A program made the translations under genes and the position numbers. From contig JAWLAY010000008.1 in NCBI GenBank assembly GCA_041395245.1, positions 124,001-188,000 on the forward strand: DNA of 64,000 bases, given 5' to 3'. Of the stretch, positions 31,905 through 41,118 are shown one piece after another (the stretch's first letter is position 1; each line of letters starts with the position of its first letter). This DNA comes from Aquimonas sp041395245. GTDB lineage: Bacteria; Pseudomonadota; Gammaproteobacteria; Xanthomonadales; Xanthomonadaceae. The notes beneath the pieces were generated by a model. It saw only the letters and a list, made by a program, of their open reading frames with translations, was not told where the DNA came from and did no database searches.

Positions 31905-32242
31905 ATAAATCGAAGTACAAGAAACTCGTTCGAATTGAATTGGCAAAGGCGGACCTGGCTAGGTCGAATCAGTACCAGGTCGCCTCGTCTGTTGGATTAT
32001 TTTCGCTTCTATCGGTATTGCTATTGATTTCAGCGCGCTGGAGTGACTCAGATCCAGGCCGTTGGTACGAGGCATTTGGTTTCGCAAGTACGGCCGTAAT
32101 CGTCATCATGGCGCTTTTTTGGTTCTTCGCTTGGAGAACAAAAATGCGGGCGATTTCGGAGTTGCAACGACTTTTCGATGAGGACAAAGAGGAGGCGCCA
32201 AAAATGGATCAGCAATCGACGAACGCGGTTTCGCCTGAATAG
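31901..32242 (+). CDS. small two-helix membrane protein inserted between sufB and sufC
   Basis: A 113-residue protein. A basic N-terminus (MNKSKYKKLVRIELAKADLARS) is followed by two hydrophobic helices (about residues 30-45 and 60-78) and an acidic C-terminal tail with EDKEEAPKMDQQ. Its base composition is clearly more AT-rich than sufB and sufC. It overlaps the sufB stop by 4 nt and uses the GGAGCGGTGGG before it as ribosome site. sufC begins 77 bp after its stop. No member of the SUF machinery looks like this, and I recognise no family. The gene appears to be a late insertion. Confidence 0.7.
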   Translation: MNKSKYKKLVRIELAKADLARSNQYQVASSVGLFSLLSVLLLISARWSDSDPGRWYEAFGFASTAVIVIMALFWFFAWRTKMRAISELQRLFDEDKEEAPKMDQQSTNAVSPE

Positions 32243-32319
32243 ATGCAGCGCCAATCGAGCGCTCATCCTAAGACAGGTCAATTTGGATGGCTTCATGTTC
32301 AAGGTATTCACACAATCAA

Positions 32320-33077
<758 letters not shown>

Positions 33078-33081
<4 letters not shown>

Positions 33082-34376
33082 TGAGCGCCTTGCTGGATTC
33101 CCTCGCGCAGCACTACACGGCCTTGCCCGAGCCATTGCGTGCCGCCGGTGGGTTGGCAGAGTCGCGCAGCAAGGCGCTTGCCGCCGCGTTGCAGGATGAT
33201 CTGCCTGCCGCGCGTGCCGAGCGCTGGCGCTACTTCCCGCTGCGGCCGATGGCACAGCGCGTGTTTCGCGCCGCCACCGGCGCCAGCATCGATGCCGCCC
33301 TGTTGTCCGAGATTCCGGCCCCGCGCCTCGTCTTCGTCAACGGCTGGTGTGATCGCAGCCTGAGCGATCTCAACGGGCTGGCGGAAGGCGTGCGGGTGGA
33401 GTCGTTGGGGCGATTGCTGCATCAGGCCCATCCGCGCGACGTGGCCTGGCTGGGCCGCATCTTCACCGAGGCGGATGAAACCTTCGCTCGGCTCAACGCG
33501 GCCCTGGCCGTCGAAGGCGCGGTGATCCAGCTCGAAGAAAACGTGCAGCAGGCCGCGCCGCTGCATCTGGTCAGCATCGGTGCGCCCGAAGCGGCCGATG
33601 CCGCCTGGCATCTGCGCCATCTGATCGAACTGCGCCACGGCGCGGCCCTGACGGTGATCGAACACCAACTCGCCGCCGATGCGCATGCGCACTTCGACAA
33701 CACGCTCTGCCATGTGCACCTGAAACCGGGCGCGGCGCTGCGCCACGTTCGACAACAGCGCGCCAGCGAACAGGCCACCCTGCTGTATCGCACCGACGCC
33801 GTGATGGCGGCGGGTGCGGAGTATCGTCGCGTGGACCTCGAACTCGGCGCGGCGCTTTCGCGACACGAGTTGAATGCTTCCCTGCAGGGCGAAGCCGCTG
33901 CGGTGATTTCCGGCGGTGCGATGCTGGCAGACGGCAAGCGTGTCCTCGATAGTCGTCTGCAAGTCGAACACATCGCCCGCGACACGCGTTGCGACCTGCG
34001 CTGGCGCGGTCTGGCCAGTGAGCGCGGCAAGCTGAACTTTCATGGCGGCATCCACATCCGTGTGGGCGCCGACGGCACCGACGCCCAGCTCAGCAACCGC
34101 AATCTGCTGTTGTCGGACAGCGCCGAAGTGAACACCCAGCCCGTACTGGTGATCGACGCCGACGAAGTCAAAGCCGCCCACGGCGCCACCGTCGGACAAC
34201 TCGACCACAGCGCCCTTTTCTATCTGCAATCGCGCGGCATCCCGCAGGCCGAGGCACGCGCGATGTTGATGCAGGCATTCCTGATCGAAGTGCTGGACGT
34301 GCTGGAGGACGACGCCTTGGCCGAATCCCTGCTGCCCGTTCTGCAATCCCGCTTCGAGCGGAACCCCAAGGCATGA
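33078..34376 (+). CDS. sufD: Fe-S cluster assembly protein
   Basis: A 432-residue SufD, paralogous to SufB. Conserved parts are ASRLELGAALSRHELNA-like sequence (VDLELGAALSRHELNASLQG), STRLQVEHIARDTRCD-type sequence, GGIHIRVGADGTDAQLSNRNLLLSD and the C-terminal VGQLDHSALFYLQSRGIP. It completes the scaffold with SufB and SufC and is needed for iron acquisition. It overlaps sufC and sufS by 4 nt at each end. Confidence 0.94.
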
Positions 34377-35596
34377 ACACCGCCCCCGACTGGAGCGCAT
34401 TGCGCGACGATTTTCCGATCCTGCGTCAGCAGGTACACGGCAAGCCGTTGGTCTATCTGGACAGCGCCAATACCGGGCAGAAGCCGCAGGTCGTGATTGA
34501 CGCCGTCGACGCTTACTACCGCGACTACAGCGCCAACGTCGCGCGGGCGGTGCATGCGCTGGGTGAGCGCGCCACAGCCGCTTACGAAGGCGCGCGGGAC
34601 ACGCTGGCGCGTTTTCTCAATGTGCATCGCGACGAGCTGGTGTTCACGTCGGGCACCACCAATGCGATCAACCTGGTCGCCTACAGTTGGCTGTTGCCGA
34701 ACTTGCGCGCGGGCGACATCGTGCTGGCCAGCCGCATGGAGCATCACGCCAATCTGGTGCCCTGGCAGATGATGTGCGAGCGCGTCGGCGCGCGCCTGCT
34801 GCCGGTGGAGTTGACGCCGCAGGGCGAGATTGACCTGGACGATCTGCGCGGCAAGCTCGGTCCGCAGGTCAAGCTGCTGGCGATGACCCATGTCAGCAAT
34901 GTGCTGGGCACGATCACGCCGATTCGCGACATCTGCGCCATGGCGCGCAAGCATGGCGTCGCGACGCTGGTCGATGGCTCGCAGGCGGTGCCGCACATGC
35001 CGGTGGACATCGCCAGCATCGGCTGCGATTTCTACGCCTTCACCGGGCACAAGGTCTGCGGTCCAACCGGCACCGGCGCGCTGTGGGCGCGGCGCGAGCA
35101 TCTGCAGTCGATGCCGCCGTTCTTTGGCGGTGGCGAGATGATTCGCGAGGTCAGTTTCGAGCGCACGACCTTCAATGATCCGCCGCACAAGTTCGAAGCA
35201 GGCACGCCGAACATTGCCGGGTTCATCGGTCTGGCGGCGGCGGTGGATTACCTCGGTGACATCGGCATGGCAGCGATTGCCGAGCGCGAACAGTTCCTGC
35301 TGCGCGAAGCGACCGCACGACTGCGTGAGGTGCCGGGTCTGCGCATCTTTGGCGAGGCCGACCACAAAGCCGCCGTGATTTCGTTCGCCATCGACGGCGC
35401 GCACGCGCACGACCTCGCCACGCTGCTCGATCTGGACGGTGTGGCGGTGCGTTCGGGCCAGCATTGCGCTCACCCGTTGATGCAATGGCTGGGTGTCGGC
35501 GCCACGCTGCGGGCCAGTCTGGCCTTCTTCAACACCGTGGAAGAGATCGACGCCCTGGTGCGTGCCCTGCACAAGGCCAGAAAGCTGCTGGCCTGA
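34373..35596 (+). CDS. sufS: cysteine desulfurase
   Basis: A 407-residue PLP enzyme that releases sulfur from cysteine as a persulfide. The PLP-binding lysine is in FTGHKVCGPTGTGALW (residue about 226). The persulfide-forming cysteine is in RSGQHCAHPLMQWLG (residue about 364). SVFTSGTTNAIN-type and HHANLVPWQ sequences are present. SufE or SufU is not encoded here, so the sulfur acceptor must lie elsewhere. It is the last gene of the sufB-to-sufS operon. Confidence 0.95.
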   Translation: MNTAPDWSALRDDFPILRQQVHGKPLVYLDSANTGQKPQVVIDAVDAYYRDYSANVARAVHALGERATAAYEGARDTLARFLNVHRDELVFTSGTTNAINLVAYSWLLPNLRAGDIVLASRMEHHANLVPWQMMCERVGARLLPVELTPQGEIDLDDLRGKLGPQVKLLAMTHVSNVLGTITPIRDICAMARKHGVATLVDGSQAVPHMPVDIASIGCDFYAFTGHKVCGPTGTGALWARREHLQSMPPFFGGGEMIREVSFERTTFNDPPHKFEAGTPNIAGFIGLAAAVDYLGDIGMAAIAEREQFLLREATARLREVPGLRIFGEADHKAAVISFAIDGAHAHDLATLLDLDGVAVRSGQHCAHPLMQWLGVGATLRASLAFFNTVEEIDALVRALHKARKLLA

Positions 35597-35607
35597 GTTT
35601 TCAGCGG

Positions 35608-35656
35608 CTTGGATAGTCATTGCGAATCAATGACATCCAAGAATCCGTTGCATTTT
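35608..35656 (+). terminator. strong hairpin plus T run downstream of sufS
   Basis: CTTGGAT-A-GTCATTG pairs with CAATGAC-ATCCAAG across a 5-nt loop (35608-35641), with only one bulged base. TTTTTT follows at 35651-35656. It begins 11 bp after the sufS stop and should end suf transcription. The inner GTCATTG/CAATGAC palindrome could also be a regulator site. Confidence 0.6.
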
Positions 35657-35726
35657 TTCGAATGCCTTGTACGGGCCTGTATTGCTGGGCACACTGCTCC
35701 GCAAACCCCAGCCCGCGGAGACCGCC

Positions 35727-36218
35727 ATGAAAGGCGACAAGAAGATCATTGCCACCCTCAACAGCCTGCTTGCGGGCGAGCTGACGGCCGTCGACCAGTA
35801 CCTGATTCATGGCGAGATGTATGCCGACATGGGCTTGCACAAACTCGCCGAAAAATCGCTGCACGAATCCGCGCACGAGCGCGAGCACGCGACGCTGCTG
35901 ATCCAGCGCATCCTGTTCCTGGAAGGCACGCCCGATATGGTGACGCGCGAGCCGCTCAAGGTCGGCAAGGACGTGGTCGGCATGCTCAAGGCCGATCTGG
36001 CGGTCGAATACTCCGTCGCCAAGGCACTGAAGGCGGCGATTGCGGCCTGCGAAAAGGCCCAGGACTACGTCAGTCGCGACATGCTGGTGACCCAGTTGGA
36101 AGACACCGAAAGCGACCACGCCTACTACCTCGAAAAGCAGTTGCGGCGGATCGAACTGGTCGGTCTGGAGAACTATCTCGCCAGCCGCATGGGCGACGGC
36201 AGCGGACAGGCAGCGTGA
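35727..36218 (+). CDS. bacterioferritin, ferroxidase-type subunit lacking the haem ligand
   Basis: A 163-residue four-helix iron-storage protein. Compared by eye with E. coli Bfr, the di-iron ligands are kept: Glu18, Glu51, His54, Glu94, and an E-x-x-H pair at 128-131 after a one-residue shift. Position 52, the Met that binds haem, is Arg. The subunit should oxidise iron but not bind haem through Met. CGGAG precedes the ATG at 35727. The second subunit gene begins 7 bp after its stop. Confidence 0.92.
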   Translation: MKGDKKIIATLNSLLAGELTAVDQYLIHGEMYADMGLHKLAEKSLHESAHEREHATLLIQRILFLEGTPDMVTREPLKVGKDVVGMLKADLAVEYSVAKALKAAIAACEKAQDYVSRDMLVTQLEDTESDHAYYLEKQLRRIELVGLENYLASRMGDGSGQAA

Positions 36219-36225
36219 GGTCGAC

Positions 36226-36702
36226 ATGAAATCATCCGCAAAGATCATCGCGGCGCTCAACGGCGTCCTGCGCAACGAACTGACCGCCATCAACCAGTAC
36301 TTCCTGCATGCGCGTCTGTTCGGTCATTGGGGCTTCGAGCGCCTCAACGACTACCGCTACAAACAGTCGATCCGGGTGATGAAGGAAGCCGACGAACTGA
36401 TCGAGCGCATCCTGTTTCTGGAAGGCCTGCCCAATCTGCAGCAGCTCGGCAAGTTGCTGATCGGCGAGCACCCGGTGGAATGCCTGCAGGCCGATCTGAA
36501 GCTGGAGCTGGATGGCCATCGCCCCGCCCTGCTGGCCGCCATCGCCTTGTGCGAAGAGGAACAGGACTTCGTCAGCCGCGACCTGCTGCAGGAACTTCTC
36601 GAACACAGCGAAGCCGCCATCGACTGGCTGCAGACCCAGTTGCAACTCATCGAACAGGTCAACCTGCAGAACTGGCTGGCGCAGCACATCGAGGATGAGT
36701 GA
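36226..36702 (+). CDS. bacterioferritin, haem-binding subunit with degraded ferroxidase site
   Basis: A 158-residue bacterioferritin. Met52 is kept (SIRVMKEAD), and so are Glu18 and Glu94. The other ferroxidase ligands are replaced: residue 51 is Val, 54 is Glu, and the positions equivalent to Glu127 and His130 are Ser and Ala. It is thus the complement of the preceding subunit. Paired subunits of this kind are known from Neisseria (BfrA/BfrB) and form mixed 24-mers. Both genes sit directly behind the suf operon. Confidence 0.92.
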   Translation: MKSSAKIIAALNGVLRNELTAINQYFLHARLFGHWGFERLNDYRYKQSIRVMKEADELIERILFLEGLPNLQQLGKLLIGEHPVECLQADLKLELDGHRPALLAAIALCEEEQDFVSRDLLQELLEHSEAAIDWLQTQLQLIEQVNLQNWLAQHIEDE

Positions 36703-36866
36703 AGCAGCAGGCGTCATGGCGCCATGGTCGCCATTTGCAGTGTGGCGGCGCCACTGACGGACGCCTTCGACCGTTCGCGTAGTTTAGGACCACCTCGCCC
36801 CAGCGCTACACCAGCATGGATCACCCGGATATCGCACCGGGGATTGATCATTTTGGGAGCGAAGTC

Positions 36867-37754
36867 ATGAAACGAATGCTGACAAGTGTGCTGCTATCGA
36901 TGGTCGCTGCGTTGGCGCAGTCCGCGGTGAAGATCGAAGACGGCCTGCAGGTGGAGGTACGCGGCGAGGGCCGCCCCGTGCTGTTCATTCCTGGGCTCAA
37001 TTCGGCGGCCAGCACCTGGGACGCGACCTGTGAGGCGATGCGCAAGGACGGTGTGCAATGTCATCTGCTGCAGTTGCCGGGCTTTGCTGGACTGGCGGCA
37101 TTGCCGGATCAGGACAGTCAACCCTTTCTGCCGGTGATGCGCGAGCGCGTGCTGGCCTACATCGAGCGCGCCAGGTTGGATCGACCTGCCGTGGTTGGGC
37201 ACAGCCTGGGAGGCGCCTTGGCCTTGATGCTGGCGATCAAGGCGCCGGAAAAAATCGGTGATCTGGTGATTGTCGACTCGTTGCCGTTTTTCCCTGCGGC
37301 CACCAATCCCGCCGCCACCTCGGCGATGATGCGACCGATGGCCGACGGCATGCGCCAGAGCATGCAGGCACAGACTGACGAGGCCTATTTCCAGCAGGCC
37401 AAAGCGGCCGCCGCCATGGGCATGAGCCGCGACCCGACGCGTGTGGCTGAGATTCAACAGTGGGGACAGGACAGCGCACGCAGCGCCACCACGCAGGCGA
37501 TGTACGAGTTGTTCACGGTCGACCTGCGCACCGAGCTGGCGAAGGTGAAATCCCGCACCCTGGTGTTGGGCGCATGGGCGGCCTATCAACCGATGGGATC
37601 GACGCTGGAAAGCACACGTGGCATCTTCGAATCCCAGTACGCCACGCTGCAGGGAGTGCAAATCGCGATGGCTCCGACCGCCTACCACTTCATCATGTTC
37701 GATGACCGCGAATGGCTGCAGGAACAGATCGGCGACTATCTCGCCACACCATGA
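36867..37754 (+). CDS. exported alpha/beta hydrolase
   Basis: A 295-residue hydrolase with a signal peptide (residues 1-20, MLTSVLLSMVAALAQSA). The oxyanion region is FIPGLNSAAS, the nucleophile elbow is VVGHSLGGALAL (Ser near residue 114), and a C-terminal AYHFIMFDD supplies the catalytic His. The ATG at 36867 follows GGGAG at 9 nt. Its stop overlaps the start of the histidine kinase gene by 4 nt, so hydrolase, kinase and response regulator form one operon. The substrate is unknown. Confidence 0.85.
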   Translation: MKRMLTSVLLSMVAALAQSAVKIEDGLQVEVRGEGRPVLFIPGLNSAASTWDATCEAMRKDGVQCHLLQLPGFAGLAALPDQDSQPFLPVMRERVLAYIERARLDRPAVVGHSLGGALALMLAIKAPEKIGDLVIVDSLPFFPAATNPAATSAMMRPMADGMRQSMQAQTDEAYFQQAKAAAAMGMSRDPTRVAEIQQWGQDSARSATTQAMYELFTVDLRTELAKVKSRTLVLGAWAAYQPMGSTLESTRGIFESQYATLQGVQIAMAPTAYHFIMFDDREWLQEQIGDYLATP

Positions 37755-38827
37755 GCGCGCCGGCGACAGGTTCGTTCGATTGGCGCCGCATGATGCGGCG
37801 CCAATGGGTGCAAGCGTTGGTCTGGGGTTCGTACTTTGGCCTGATCCTGTTGCAGTTCAACGCCTTGAGCGGATGGCATAGCGGGCTGTTGCTGATTGCG
37901 TTGATCCTGGGTGCTGGCCTGTGGTCGGGGTCGGAGCTGCTGAGAGCCCTTGCCTTGCGCTATGGCTGGCTGCGCCATGGACTGGCAGCTCTGGTGTGGC
38001 GCGTCGCGCTCGCCGTGCTGCTGGTGGCGGGTGCGATCCAGACAGTGATCGCCGGCTTGCTGCTGGGTGGTCTGGCCTTGGGCTGGCTGACGATGCCGAA
38101 CGACCACGCTGACTACAGTCTGCCCTCCGCACTGGCCTACTGGTTCAACACCGCCGTGATGCTGAGCGTGTGGATGGCCTTCTGGGCCGCCATTCGCTCG
38201 CGCGAAGAAGCGCGCCGCAACGAACTGGCGCGGCTGCGCGCGGAAGCCGAGCGGCGTGGATTGGAGCTTGACGCGCTGCGCGCTCGTCTCAATCCGCATT
38301 TCGTCTTCAACGCACTGAACAACGTCCGCGCATTGATTCTGGAAGATGCCGAACGCGCCCGTGAAATGGTCACCCGGCTGTCCAATACACTGCGGCATGC
38401 GTTGGTGCACAGCCAACGATCCGAGGTCACTCTGGCCGAAGAGTGGGCAGTCATGCACGACTATCTGGCCGTCGAAGCGGTGCATTTCGAGTCCCGATTG
38501 CGCGTGGTGTCGTCGCTCCCGGCAGATTGTGAGGCGGTTCGATTGCCGCCCATGTTGCTGCAGGTGCTGGTGGAAAATGCGATCAAACACGGGATCTCAC
38601 GGCTGCCCGGCGGCGGTAGCCTGCATGTTCAGGCGCAACGGCTTGCAGGATGTCTGCGCCTGACCGTGGAAAATCCCGGTCGCCTGGAAGGACAGGCCGA
38701 GAATGGCACCGGAATCGGCCTTGCCTGGCTCCGACATCGTTTAGCCGAACGAGGCGGGGGCGCGCGATTTGCGCTGACCCAGTTTGATGGGCCGTGCGTG
38801 CGGGCCACGCTCGACTGGCCGATATGA
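37751..38827 (+). CDS. LytS/AlgZ-type sensor histidine kinase
   Basis: A 358-residue membrane kinase. Four hydrophobic segments (about residues 18-38, 42-60, 72-95 and 120-140) lack a large periplasmic domain. A charged coiled linker (EEARRNELARLRAEAERRG) leads to the His_kinase domain with ARLNPHFVFNALNNVRALI, where the His is the phosphorylation site. The ATPase part has LVENAIKHGIS and GTGIGLAWLRHRL. The paired regulator gene starts 22 bp downstream. Signal unknown. Confidence 0.9.
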   Translation: MSAPATGSFDWRRMMRRQWVQALVWGSYFGLILLQFNALSGWHSGLLLIALILGAGLWSGSELLRALALRYGWLRHGLAALVWRVALAVLLVAGAIQTVIAGLLLGGLALGWLTMPNDHADYSLPSALAYWFNTAVMLSVWMAFWAAIRSREEARRNELARLRAEAERRGLELDALRARLNPHFVFNALNNVRALILEDAERAREMVTRLSNTLRHALVHSQRSEVTLAEEWAVMHDYLAVEAVHFESRLRVVSSLPADCEAVRLPPMLLQVLVENAIKHGISRLPGGGSLHVQAQRLAGCLRLTVENPGRLEGQAENGTGIGLAWLRHRLAERGGGARFALTQFDGPCVRATLDWPI

Positions 38828-38849
38828 AGCAGTGCAGAGGGGAGGATCG

Positions 38850-39587
38850 ATGCATCGACTGCGTGTCGTGATTGTCGATGACAGCCGTCTGGCGCGCAGC
38901 GAACTGAGAACGCTGCTGGCCGCCCATGCGGATGTCGAGATCGTCGGTGAGGCCGAGGACGTGGATGTCGCCGTCAGGATCTGCGAGGCCAGTCGCCCGG
39001 ACCTGTTACTGCTTGATATCCAGCTTCCGCAAGGAAGCGGCTTCGATGTGCTGGATGCGCTGTTGTCGCCACCCGAGGTGGTGTTCTGCACGGCCTACGA
39101 TCAGCACGCACTGCGGGCATTCGAAGCGAATGCCATCGACTACCTGCTGAAGCCGGTCGAACCCGAGCGCTTGAACAAGGCGTTGCAGAAGGCGCGCCAA
39201 TCGATTGCCCGACAGGATGCGGGAACCAGCGATCCGCTCACCATCGTCCCGTTGCGCGCAGACGATCCCGTGTTCCTGCGTGATGGCGAGCGGTGTTGGT
39301 TTGTGCCCACCGGCGAGATCAGTCACATCGAAGCCGATGGCAACTACGCGGTCGTGTTTTTCCGTGGCCAGAAGGCAATGTTGAACCGTTCGCTGGCCGC
39401 ACTGGAGTCGCGCCTCGACCCGGCGTTGTTCTTTCGCGCCTCGCGAAGTGCACTGATCAATCTGCGTCAGATCGTTCGCATCGAGCCATCGGTGGCCGAC
39501 GGCTATACCCTGACCCTCAAAAGCGGTGCGGAGATCGATGTCTCGCGCCGTCAGGCACGTGCGTTCCGCGAACAATTGGCCTTGTAA
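38850..39587 (+). CDS. LytTR-family response regulator
   Basis: A 245-residue regulator. The receiver domain has the acidic pair in VIVDDSRLAR, the phospho-acceptor Asp in LLLLDIQLPQGSGFDVL (near residue 57), and the Lys in YLLKPVEPERL. The C-terminal LytTR DNA-binding domain includes ISHIEADGNYAVVFF, LFFRASRSALINLRQIVRIE and LKSGAEIDVSRRQARAF. GGGGAGGATCG precedes the ATG. It should be phosphorylated by the upstream kinase. Confidence 0.92.
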   Translation: MHRLRVVIVDDSRLARSELRTLLAAHADVEIVGEAEDVDVAVRICEASRPDLLLLDIQLPQGSGFDVLDALLSPPEVVFCTAYDQHALRAFEANAIDYLLKPVEPERLNKALQKARQSIARQDAGTSDPLTIVPLRADDPVFLRDGERCWFVPTGEISHIEADGNYAVVFFRGQKAMLNRSLAALESRLDPALFFRASRSALINLRQIVRIEPSVADGYTLTLKSGAEIDVSRRQARAFREQLAL

Positions 39588-39605
39588 CTCCAGCAGGTGT
39601 CGAAC

Positions 39606-40050
39606 TCAGGGCTGCTCGGTTTGTAGCGGAAGACCCAGGTTCTGGCTCAAGCGCGTTGCCAACTCATGTGCTGCCTGGGTAGCCAACTGATCAAACCATG
39701 CCAAGTCCAGTGGTCGTGTACTTTCGACCGGCTCGCCTAGCGATTTCGGAATGGATCGTTTGGCTGGGCAGGTCGATGCGCCAGCGTTGACGCATGAACA
39801 GCATCCAGAATCCAAGCAACAGTAGCAGCGCCGCAAGTACGGAGGAGGCGAACAGTCCCGCCAGTGCGCCGGCGAGCGCCGCGAAACCGCCTTCGCGATA
39901 GAAGGACAGGGTCCTTCCAGAACCAGCCAGACAAACCAGGCGCCTGCCACAAACAGCGAACCGCCGAGGCCTTACGGCCCAATGCGACGCCGAGACTGGG
40001 CACTTGCTCGACCACGGCGCCTCATGAATGCAGTCGTAGTTGGGCGCGAT
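39606..40050 (-). pseudogene. decayed membrane-protein gene
   Basis: Reading three frames in turn on the minus strand recovers a coherent protein: GAWFVWLVLEGP, then LSFYREGGFAALAGALAG, then a transmembrane stretch SSVLAALLLLLGFWMLFMRQ followed by RWRIDLPSQTI, and finally LGEPVESTRPLDLAWFDQ and HELATRLSQNLG ending near 39606. At least two frameshifts are needed. I do not recognise the family. It fills much of the 637-bp gap between the LytTR gene and the ABC exporter. Confidence 0.5.
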
Positions 40051-40122
40051 TCATAGGGGAACCTCACGTGGGTCTGGAGGCAATCCAAGCACGCCCGAAG
40101 ACCATGATTGGTGCGACAGCGC

Positions 40123-40138
40123 CATGACATTTGTCATG
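40123..40138. promoter_or_regulatory. perfect palindrome upstream of the ABC exporter operon
   Basis: CATGACATTTGTCATG is a 16-bp perfect palindrome about 87 bp before the ATPase start. TGACATT recurs at 40148-40154. The arrangement fits an operator for the NarL-type regulator encoded at the end of the same operon. It is an inference from position and symmetry. Confidence 0.5.
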
Positions 40139-40224
40139 CCACCGAACTGACATTCGACACTCACCGTGTAGCGTAGGGATCGTCAACATGCCTTCCCAGC
40201 GACGAGTTTTTGCCGGAGTTCGTA

Positions 40225-41118
40225 ATGTCCCCTTCAGTTCCCATTGCCAGCTTGAGGAATGTCCGTAAGCGTTACGGTACGGTCATGGCGTTGGACGGTC
40301 TGGATCTGGATTTGCGGCGAGGTGAGTTGATGGCCTTGCTGGGCGGCAATGGTGCCGGCAAGTCCACGGCCTTGGGCGTACTAACGGGACGCCTCGATGC
40401 CGATGATGGTCAGGTGAAACTGTTCGGCGCTGACCCCAAACAGGCGGCCGTTCGTCGTCGCATCGGCGTGATGCTGCAGGAAGCGCGGTTGCCGGATACC
40501 CTGCGCGTCAGCGAGCTGGTGCATCAGTTCTCCTGTTATTACCCGAAGCCACGTGCCGTGCACGACACTCTGGCGCTGGCCGGGCTGTCTGGATTGGCGG
40601 GTCGTGCCTATGGCGCATTGTCGGGTGGTCAGCAGCGGAGGGTGCAGTTCGCGCTGGCGATCGTGGGGCGCCCCGAGCTGGTGTTTGTGGATGAGCCGAC
40701 CAGTGGCCTAGACATAGAGGCGCGACGCGGGTTCTGGCAGGTAATTCAGTCCCTTCGAGACTCGGGAACGTCGATTGTTCTGACGACCCACTATCTGGAA
40801 GAGGCGGATGCGCTCGCGGATCGCGTGGTCTTAATTGCCAATGGCCGCCTGCTGGCCGAGGACACGCCGGCTGGATTGAAGGCGCGAGCGCACTGCGCGC
40901 GCATTCGTTGCACAACGAAGCTCACGCTCGCCGAGGTGTTGAGCATCGCTGGCGTAAAGAGTGCTGAAGCTGACGGGGGCTACGTTTCCCTGCGTTGTGA
41001 TGACAGTGATCAGGTCTTGCGGCACCTCCTTGCGAACGATCCAAGCTTGAACGGCATTGAGATACGACCTTTGAGTTTGGAAGAGGCTTTCCTGACCCTC
41101 ACTGGAGAAGCGGCATGA
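40225..41118 (+). CDS. ABC transporter ATP-binding protein (ABC-2 exporter type)
   Basis: A 297-residue ATPase. Walker A is LLGGNGAGKST (near residue 42), the signature is ALSGGQQRRVQFA, Walker B is LVFVDEPTSGLD, and the switch His is in LTTHYLEEAD. The C-terminal 80 residues (after ANGRLLAEDTP) are the extra domain of drug- and lipid-export ATPases. The ATG at 40225 follows CGGAG. It overlaps the permease gene by 4 nt; two-component genes complete the operon. Confidence 0.93.
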   Translation: MSPSVPIASLRNVRKRYGTVMALDGLDLDLRRGELMALLGGNGAGKSTALGVLTGRLDADDGQVKLFGADPKQAAVRRRIGVMLQEARLPDTLRVSELVHQFSCYYPKPRAVHDTLALAGLSGLAGRAYGALSGGQQRRVQFALAIVGRPELVFVDEPTSGLDIEARRGFWQVIQSLRDSGTSIVLTTHYLEEADALADRVVLIANGRLLAEDTPAGLKARAHCARIRCTTKLTLAEVLSIAGVKSAEADGGYVSLRCDDSDQVLRHLLANDPSLNGIEIRPLSLEEAFLTLTGEAA

